DNA of 64,000 nt, taken from Nilaparvata lugens (lineage: Eukaryota > Arthropoda > Insecta > Hemiptera > Delphacidae). Below are positions 55,807 to 64,000 of the stretch, piece after piece. The first letter of the stretch is position 1. Each line of letters begins with the position of its first letter. A program made the position numbers and the translations under genes. Below the pieces are notes generated by a model that searched no databases, had not been told where the DNA came from, and worked only from the letters and a program-made list of their open reading frames with translations. Location of the stretch: contig NC_052516.1 of NCBI RefSeq assembly GCF_014356525.2, forward strand, positions 21,284,257-21,348,256, written 5' to 3'.

Positions 55807-55884
55807 GGTCCCTTTTAGGGCCACCAGCAACAATCTTGGTCCCTTTCAGGGCCACCAGCAACAAAATTGGACTTTTTCAGGGCC
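55807..55884 (+). promoter_or_regulatory. Three histone-mRNA-like 3' stem-loops in tandem
   Basis: Three 16-base units at 55807-55822, 55838-55853 and 55869-55884 read GGTCCCTTTTAGGGCC, GGTCCCTTTCAGGGCC and GGACTTTTTCAGGGCC, each followed by ACCA. Metazoan replication-dependent histone mRNAs end in a 6-bp stem, 4-base loop of the form GGYYCUUYUHARRRCC followed by ACCA/ACCCA. The first two differ from it at one position (a C-A mismatch at the top of the stem). No histone gene is next to them. Confidence 0.5.
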
Positions 55885-56160
55885 ACCAAAAGCCATTTTT
55901 TTTCAGACAGTGGTAACAAACCCTCGCTCGACCGACTGACTAGCCCAATTGATGAACGAGCCCACACTTCAGCCATATCAAGCTTGTATCGAATTTTCTG
56001 TGCGAAGCTGATTTCAAAAGTCGAAGAAATTTGGGGGTCTCTAGGGGGCCAGGGGGTTTAGTGATTTGGAGGTTTTCCCATAGCCTCCAGTACGTTCCCT
56101 AACTGATTTTGAGGTTGGTTCTCTGTGACAATCAGCCGTATTGGCTGTGAATTTTTTGTC
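55885..56160. other. Right part of the insert
   Basis: Intermediate GC content with CTAGGGGGCCAGGGGGTTT near 56040. No gene recognised. AT-rich sequence related to copy A resumes at about 56186. Confidence 0.4.
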
Positions 56161-56185
56161 TATGCAGCTCTAATATAATAAGGTT

Positions 56186-57106
56186 ACAATAATTCTTCAA
56201 TTATTATCAAATACATCATTATAATCATCAACTGTAATAATTTGTTATACATTGTATAACTATAGCATACGTATGTAACATTCTGGGCTACTAACTGTTT
56301 CTTTTTTATATATATATATATTGTATTTGTTTGCTTCATCCAATGAATAATTTATTATAATAAATAAATAGTGAGAGGGATTAATATTGTATAGCTACTT
56401 TGACTTCTCAAGAATAAGTTATACTTAGGCTCAGATTTCTTTCTTATTTTTCAATTTTTATATCATATTGCATATACTACACTTTATTCAAAACACATTT
56501 TTTATGTGTTCTCTATAAATATTTACCTCATTTTTCTTAAATCTATGCTTATATTCTGATTAACAGAATAAATTCTATGTAACCAGTACTGTGAGGAACT
56601 GATTTACCAATAATTCAAAATTGATTAAAATTCGTATTAAATTTAATTTATTTAATTATCAATTTTTATAAAAAATAGCTAGTAGCTGGTACTCTGTAAA
56701 ATAATTACTTTATTTCAGACACGACTAGTTTCGATATTATTTATTTAATTAAATTGAATTTTTAATAACATTTCATTGGAGTTTGATGAAATTAAAGAAG
56801 TAGGAGATTTCTACTGGGGAGTTGGCAAATATTTTCTCCAAATTCGAAATTGATTTCAGGATGACATCAACTCACAAAAGCTACGAATATTATTAAAAAC
56901 GCTACTCTTTGTTTGTAAATTTTATCAAAAAATCAATAATTCTCAAGTTTATCTCAGTAAAGTAGCAAAGAGAAATTTCAGAGTTTACTTCCTTCTAAAT
57001 TACAACAAACTTAGTAATATAGCCTAATGATAGTAAATGCATTTTTTCAATTTTTTTTCCTTTTGACAAATCACATTTGTGTTCACGATAATTACAATTC
57101 TATAGT
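56186..57106. repeat. Older diverged partial copy of 51280-52195
   Basis: Follows copy A from ATTTGTTATACATTGTATAA through GAGATTTCTACTGGGGAGTT to CACATTTGTGTTCACGATAA, with many substitutions and small deletions, so it is clearly older than the A/B pair. It ends where a TATAGTGAGG MITE end begins. Confidence 0.85.
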
Positions 57107-57149
57107 GAGGTCCACGTTATAATGGCAGTAAAGAAAGATAGGAGTTAAA

Positions 57150-57396
57150 CGTTGCCAAGTCTCTCCATGATTCCTTCCAGTCACCTCATTCCTGCAACAT
57201 AAAATTATGAATTATCAGTAAAATTGCTGGTTCTCTTCATTTTCAACAAATATAATCTAATAGGTAATTAAATTTCACGTTTTTCCAATTCTATGTTCTT
57301 GTTCCGTTACTGCCGTGTTATTACAATTCTTGAATCATTATTAACTATATAATTATAGTAATTAACTGTTATTAATTGTTATACATAGTATAACTA
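57150..57396. repeat. Older partial copy of the takeout leader and upstream DNA (51110-51340)
   Basis: Shares ATGATTCCTTCCAGTCACCT and the minus-strand acceptor-like TGCAG region of takeout exon 1, then AAAATTGCTGGTTCTCTTCA. It contains part of the 5' UTR but not the ATG or signal peptide. It may be a relic of a former tandem takeout copy. Confidence 0.8.
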
Positions 57397-57687
57397 TATA
57401 GTCGTAAAAGACAATTATTGTGCGGGTGAAGCCCGCATCCCAGCCGGAGCACGAAGCGCGGAGGCTGCTATCCAACCCTATATAGTCATAAAAGGCAATT
57501 GGGCGGGCGAAGCCCGTCTCCCAGCCGGAGCGCGAAGCGCGGAAGCTGCTACCCAACACTATACAGTCATAAAAGACGATTGAGCGGGCGAAGCCCGCCT
57601 CCCAGCCGGAGCGCGACGCGCGGAGGCTGCTAACCCACCCTACTGGGGGTGCAGGGGGCGAAGCCCCCTACCGAGCGCGAAGCGCGA
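57397..57687. repeat. GC-rich tandem hairpin array (three units of about 82 bp plus end)
   Basis: Units starting near 57397, 57481 and 57562 each hold TA-AGTC-TAAAAG, a GCGGGCGAAGCCCGC hairpin, CAGCCGGAGC, a GCGCGAAGCGCG hairpin and GGCTGCTA. A final part has GGGGGCGAAGCCCCC and GCGCGAAGCGCG and abuts copy B. The style resembles Helitron 3' ends; no CTRR terminus is clear. Confidence 0.75.
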
Positions 57688-57693
57688 GTTATC

Positions 57694-60600
57694 AGTAAAA
57701 TTGCTGGTTCTCTTCATTTTCAACAAACATAATCTAATTATTAAATTTCACGTTTTTTTCCAATTCTATGTTCTTGTTCCGTTACTGCCTTATTACAATA
57801 ATTCTTGAATTACATCATTATAATAATCAACTGTAATTATTTGTTATACATTGTATAACTATACCAATATGGTATGTAAAATTCTGGGCTACTAAGTGTT
57901 TCTTTTTTATAGATTGTATTTGTTTGCTTCATCCAATGAATAAATTTATAATAATAAATTTGACTATAATATCAATTTTGATATAATAATCAACTTTGAC
58001 TTCTCAAGAATAAGTTATCCCTTAGGCTTCAGATTTCTTTCTTATTTTCCAATTTTTTATATCATATTACATTACACTACATATTCCAAACACATTTTTT
58101 TATGTGTTCTCTATAAACATTTACCTCATTTTTCTCAAAACTCTACTATTCTTATATTCTGAATTCTATATAACAGAATTCTATATAACCAGTACTGTGA
58201 GTGAACTGATTTACCAATAATTCAAAATTGATTAAAATTCGTATTTAGATTTAATTTATTCAATTGTCAAATTTTATAAAAAATAACTAGTAGCTGGTAC
58301 CGTACTCTGTAAAATAATTACTTTATTTTAGACACTACTAGTTTCGGTATTTATTTATTTAATTAAATTGAATTTTTTAATAACATTTTCATTGGAGTTT
58401 GATGAAATTAAAGAAGTAGGAGATTTCTACTGGGGAGTTGGCAAATATTTTCCTCCAAATTTGAAATTGATTACAGGATAACATCTACTCACAAGAGCTA
58501 CAAATATTATTAAAAACGCTACTCTCTATTTCTAAATTTTATCAAAAAATCAATAATGATTAAGTTTATCTCAGTAACGTAGCAAAGAGGAATTTCAGAG
58601 TTTAATTCCTTCTAAATTACAACAAACTTAGAAATATAGCCTAATGATAGTAAATGCATTTTTTCAAAAATTTTGTTTTTCCTTTTGACAAATCACATTT
58701 GTGTTCACAATAATTACAATTCTATGTAGCCTCAATGTACCTAGAATATGTATTCTATAAATCTTCTAAGTATTCTACGTACATTGGGTAGCATATTGTA
58801 TTGTGGTATGTCAAGGTTCCTTCTATATTGGTTTCAGAACAGTACTTTTCATAACACTTTCAAATAATTTCCTAATATTATTCGGTACTGTACGATTGTT
58901 TTCAGATGAAATCATATTTGAAAGAATAATTTTGAAGATTTCGCCATGGCACGGGCAATTTTGACTCAAGGTGAGAAAATATTCCAGTATAATAATTGCT
59001 GGATTTTTGGTTCGTCTCTTGCCAAAATTCCGTTAGTATACCTACATACAGTAAGATTCATCTCTGACAGCATGGGTTGAATAGGAAACATGGGTGATAT
59101 TTGAAAGGAATGCTGCCAGTATAAATTGAATCTTACTGTTAATTTCCAAAATATTATGGTCCTTGTACAAAATCAATCATGTAGTCTATAGGTATAGAGG
59201 TGGTTTGAGTTCCAAGATTATCAGATTGAAAATTGGCCATACTGTTTTCAGAATCCAAATACGTGATTTAAAAACAATCTTCAGAATGAAAATTGTTGTG
59301 TTAGGTAATCAAAGGATTGCTCTTCATATTTCACCCGTCTCTTCATCATATATTTCTGTGTACGATATCTTATAGGGCTATGGCTACCTCTCTATATTAA
59401 GACCACAATAGCTATTTTTCCACACAGAGAATTACCTTTTATTTGTATTTTATAAACAATCTATTTCTCTTTCTAGAACACAACATTATTCGACTGTTCT
59501 AAACAACCTTATTTTTCAAGTTTCAAAATAGTTTTTTTTAAATCCATTCTATTTTATTTTTTCTTAAACATTGGAATTACGGCTTCTGCTCTAACATCGT
59601 AATCTAGATCACAGGGGTGTGCCCCCTCAAGCTAATGAATGGACGCCTCCCCCCCATCCCTGAATTTAAAAAAAAACCAGAAACCAACACTCCCTTCATA
59701 AATTGGGAACCTAAATTCAAAAGTAATTTTAAATACTGCTGAAACCTCTGACCCTTTTTGTGACCACATTTAACTTTGTGCCCCCCCCCCCGCCTCCAGA
59801 ATTTCAAGACCCTAAATTTCAAACGTCCAAACCCCCTGTGGGCACCCCTGCCTAATGAATAGAAATGATTATCTTTATTATAATTTATTACGCTTACACA
59901 CTGTACCGGCAAAATTTCATTGATCAATTATTGAGTTGTCACAATTATGAATGATATGTGGTACTTCAAATTGTCAACAATTTTTAATGAATAATGAATA
60001 AAACATATTGTATGTTTTATGACAATAAAGGATGATTTTATTTGATTTCTAATAAATCTCATTGAACCAGTACTCCCCACTGAACCAATGTTAAATTTTG
60101 ACAGTTCAATGCTGAACCAATCTATTTATTTTTATAGACAAATTCAATTAACATTTTCATTTATCCTTATAGGTTTCCCACTACACGTTCCACTAGGCAA
60201 CAAGCAAGCACTTTTCCACTAGACGTTGAGTATAGTAGTATATTAGGTATTAATAGTATAAATTTTTAGGCCAAAGTCAATTCTATAATAATTTTACTTT
60301 ACTTAAGGCTTATATCACAGTATAGTAGTGGAATACACAATGAATAAACAAACCATAGGAAGTTGAAAACCGCATAAATCAGAAAAACTGGACCAATTTC
60401 TCCTTCCTGATCAGTAATGAGATTCACGTTAGTCTGGCAGCATTGGTTGAATGGGAAGCATTCATGTTATTAATAAGGAATGCTGTCAATTGAATTTCAA
60501 TCTCAATTTAGCAACATTGTTCATTCCTTGTTAAAATCCATTTTAAATCAGATTCAAATAAGAACTCATTGAAAATTCTCCCGGAAACCTTTCATATTAT

Positions 60601-61965
60601 TCAACACAGTACAGGAATAAATGCATTTATTTGCAGAATAATCAACAGGAAACTATTCAGAGTATCAGCATGGGTGAATTCGAAACCTATATATTATTCA
60701 ATGAGAAATTCTGACAGTATGAAGTGAGTCTCACTGTACTGGTTTTGCATGTGTATATTATTTACTTCGTTAGAAATGCTTCTTTCAGTTAAAACTGCAC
60801 TTATTTACTGGGATATATAGCTAAAAATATCATGTGTATATACTCTTGTTATGTAGACCCGCATAATATGCAACTAGATCTTGATTATGTATTCACTTTA
60901 ATCTGTCACCATTCCTAATGAATTGCAACAATGCTCCCCATTCAATTAATACTGACAGTTTGAAGTAAATTTTCCTACTTAGATGTTCACTTCAAATTGT
61001 CAGCATTTGTTATGCGAATAACTTAAATGCCCCCATTCAATCAATGCTGACACTAGATTTGCGTTGCATGGTAATGAACGGTTACTTTCTCCTCAATTGA
61101 TTGGAGAAATAATTTCCGACTCTTCAAGTTCATATTTCCGTATCATTTTCTGTCGTAATGAGGCTTGAAACGTGAGGTTCTTCATTCATGCATGGAGGCA
61201 AAAAGTTTAATATAAGAATATTACTATTGTGTAATACCGGTATTGATGTAACCATTTCTTATCCTGGATTCATAAAGTATGAAATGAGAGTTGAAAGCGT
61301 TGTTTTGTGTGGAATATGAATAAGAGATTATTGACCTCTACCATAGACCAAGTAAACAGTTAAGCTGCGTTTACACCAAAGTTAATAACAAAATGTTAAT
61401 AACTTAATCCTTATAGATTCTATTAGATTGAACATAACTTATCATACACATGATGCACATTTGTGTTTGTGAAGTTCCGTTCAGTTCCGTTATAGATTCT
61501 ATTAGATTAAACATAACTTATCATACACATGATGAACATTATGTGTTTGTCAAGTTCCGTTCAATCTGATAGAATATAATTATAAGGATTAAGTTATTAA
61601 AATGTTGTTAATAACTTTGGTGTAAATGCAGCTTTAGATCTATGTCTCTAGTTTGATCTAACAGGTTAGATCTATGTCTCTAGTTTGATCTAACAGCTTA
61701 GATCTGTGCCTCTACGTTGGCCATTATTTTTATTCGATAAAAATATTTCACTTGCAATCACTGAATGATTTGTATTGATTTTTTTGGATCAATCAATTTG
61801 ATGAAGTCTTCAATTTTGAAAGTTAGAGGGAAGATTATCAACGAACTTTTAAGTTTTTCCGAAATGAGGGAATTAAACCTCATTAATTAAAATTCCAAAT
61901 CCAAAAGAATGGTTCGTATAAATATTTTTGGACGGAAAATTCTGTGGAAATCTAGAAGACATAAC
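57694..61965. repeat. Segmental duplication, copy B (4272 bp)
   Basis: Partner of 51171-55432, with extra bases mostly in homopolymers. At its right end, where copy A runs into the GC-rich insert, copy B continues into ordinary AT-rich DNA, so B probably keeps the ancestral right flank. Confidence 0.95.
61363..61633. mobile_element. Harbinger-type MITE (copy B)
   Basis: Twin of 54833-55102 with TTA at 61360-61362 and 61634-61636; it differs by one extra A in an A-run. Confidence 0.8.
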
Positions 61966-64000
61966 CTCATTTGAAATTTCAATGTCACCTAAATTTGGGA
62001 GAGAAATAGTACAAGGTATTCTTAGTTTTTCTCTCCCAATCTGTGCTTCATTGTAAAAAAGAATAAATAAAAAAAGTATTAAAAAACGTTTTGTAAAACG
62101 TTGTTTGCTGACCTCAAGTTGCCTAAACCAGGGGTACCGCCCACAGGGGGGGGGGGTTGGACTGCAGACTGCGTCCTCAAAATTCCTTGGGGTTCCCAAT
62201 AAAATGGGGTTCCCAGTTTTCCCACTGTTAAAATAACTACTGACGAAATTTTCTTGCATAGGGTAAACATGATACTTCACATCTGTCTCCTACCGTGTGA
62301 GAGGACCCTGAGGACCTTATATATGCACCATGCATCATCACAGTTAAAACAATAACTTAATTGATCAGCTGTTGATTCAATCCGGAATATTTCACAATAT
62401 ACGCGTATCTTCAAGTAAACCAAGTTCAGCGTTAAACGAAGATGGTACATATTGGCCTAAACATGCATCCAAGGACCAAGGCCCATAAACACCATCCACG
62501 TTTATCGCTAATCTAGGTTTAAATGAAGATTTATGGATTATGGTCACATCTATTATAATGTGTTACATTCCGAGTTTGAACTAACTGCTGATTAATCTTC
62601 GTTTGAACTGAGATTATGCATATCATATCCCAGCATATGGTGCATATTTTAATTTTTAATTATGGTGTATCTTGAATCAATAAATGAATAAAATAAATAA
62701 AATATCCTGGCCTTATGGTGATATCTTTGTAATGATGTTCAAGGTAGGCTATCTTTGTAATACTAAACAGAAATTAAACTAAGAAGACTAAAGCCCGATT
62801 GGACTGGGGAAGACTCGATTACAAGAACATCTATTAAATCTTACCGCTGTCAATTAACGTCATCACATTGGCAACTGATTTATTCGATTGTTCTCCTGGT
62901 ATTGCATCTGTTAGATGATGTCATTTTTGGATGGCTAAATTGAATAGACATACGACGTAACTAGGTGCAACAAATTTTCTAGAAATGCTTTCTTTTTTCA
63001 ATAAAGCATTCACTATTTATGAAAGTTACTATATAATCACTTTTAATTTATATTCATTTCTTGAATTTAGTTACAATTTATAGTCACCTTGAGGAGTTTT
63101 ATGGAAAAAGGGCACTAAGAACTTCAGGCCCTTTTCCGTCAAAGTACTTTGGATTGTACGATGGATTCGCTGCCATTTTCTCTATATGTCTACGAGTTTT
63201 GATACCTCTATGTTTTTTGTGAACGATGCGACAACGATAAAGCAGTGTCAAGCGTTTGAGCATGAATAGGTTCATCTTTGAAAGCGTTTTAGGTACTCAC
63301 TTTTATTTTTTTAGGTACCTACCTACGTTAGTTATAATTATCAACTCGTTTGTAATTTTCTTTGTGTCTTTGTGCAGGTATCATTTTCCCTCAAATATTA
63401 CCCGTAATTATTTATAATAGACATTATATTTATTCTAGCAGCAATGCTACTTTCTTATTAATAAACTATAAATATATAGCTTCAACTATAAATATAGCTT
63501 CAACTATAAATGTATAGCATCAACTTGCTAATGCAGTAAGTAAGTTCCCTTATTGTTTTTCGTTTTCTTTGTTTGTAATGTTTTTTTGAAAATAAAGTAC
63601 TAAAAAAAAAGTTTTTCTCAAAACATGGTTTTTGCACATGGGCCCTTCTTCCATCAAACTCTAAATAGTTAGACCTAGTACTTCACAAACTGCTTAAATT
63701 CAGTAGACTATACTCAAATAGATAACATGGAGATTACCAACAAAAACTCAGTGATTATTCTTTTGTTGAATAATGAAGAAAAAAGCTACAATTATAATTT
63801 GGATATATAGGTGTTATATTAGGATACTCTATGTGAATGTAACTCACATATGCTGCTCAATGGTGGTAGACATTTTGATCAACTATTTTCAAACTGAATA
63901 ACTGATTATTAAGTACGTACCGTGATCAAGTTATTAAGGACTATCAAGAAAATCAAGATAACCCCAGGAAAAATTACATTTGTATGGATTTTATTGATGG
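61966..64000. other. Flank without recognised genes
   Basis: Contains a G run at about 62140-62153. At 62316-62650, ATATGCACCATGCAT and ATGGTGCATAT words face each other around a low-similarity interior and may mark another foldback. The open frame at 62280-61873 (minus) includes the G run and looks accidental. Nothing else was supported. Confidence 0.4.

Noticed and set aside
57397..57687. CRISPR-like array
   Set aside because: The whole 82-bp unit repeats; there are no unique spacers, and the genome is eukaryotic.
59604..59927. 107-codon minus-strand frame, also present in pieces at 53076-53398
   Set aside because: The frame is broken by homopolymer indels in the other copy, and the peptide is Gly/Arg low-complexity.
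61873..62280. 135-codon minus-strand frame
   Set aside because: It includes a long homopolymer and repeat DNA at the duplication edge, with no domain recognised.

Overview
The window is AT-rich, intron-rich and transposon-dense animal DNA, most likely an insect. A perfect run of the arthropod telomere repeat (CCTAA)4, a takeout-type hormone/odorant-binding gene and an insect gustatory-receptor gene support this. The repeat landscape (short foldback and PIF/Harbinger-like elements, Helitron-like tails, tRNA-derived SINEs) suggests a hemipteran, possibly a planthopper, but species-level assignment is a guess.

Two protein-coding genes can be assembled from small exons, each in one continuous frame with canonical GT-AG junctions. 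(1) A takeout/JHBP-family gene on the minus strand has six coding exons from 51064 down to 9142 and predicts a secreted protein of 252 residues. (2) A gustatory receptor on the plus strand has five coding exons from 15023 to 31141 and predicts 390 residues. It lies entirely inside the 24.5-kb last intron of the takeout gene, on the opposite strand. Both are chemosensory-type genes, so this nested antisense arrangement is the main biological point of the window.

Layout. 1-100 is a 100-base exact copy of 31799-31898 abutting an N gap (101-200). 0.2-3.6 kb is intergenic with a Harbinger-type MITE. 3.6-8.1 kb holds a dead non-LTR retrotransposon (minus strand) with an intact zinc-finger ORF1 and a frameshifted endonuclease/reverse-transcriptase ORF2. 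9.1-51.1 kb is the takeout gene. Its introns carry the nested receptor, a Tc1/mariner-type MITE, a short telomere-repeat tract beside a reverse-transcriptase relic, a PIF/Harbinger relic with TTA target duplication, two tandem-repeat arrays, a mariner relic, several large foldbacks, a second TIR element with TAA duplication and a LINE tail. 51.1-62 kb, upstream of the takeout start, contains two almost identical 4.26-kb segments plus two older, diverged partial copies. They are separated by a GC-rich insert with three histone-like 3' stem-loops and by a tandem array of GC-rich hairpins. 62-64 kb shows no gene.

No bacterial operons, CRISPR arrays or rRNA genes were seen. Exon coordinates come from reading splice sites and protein-family patterns by eye; no database search was possible.
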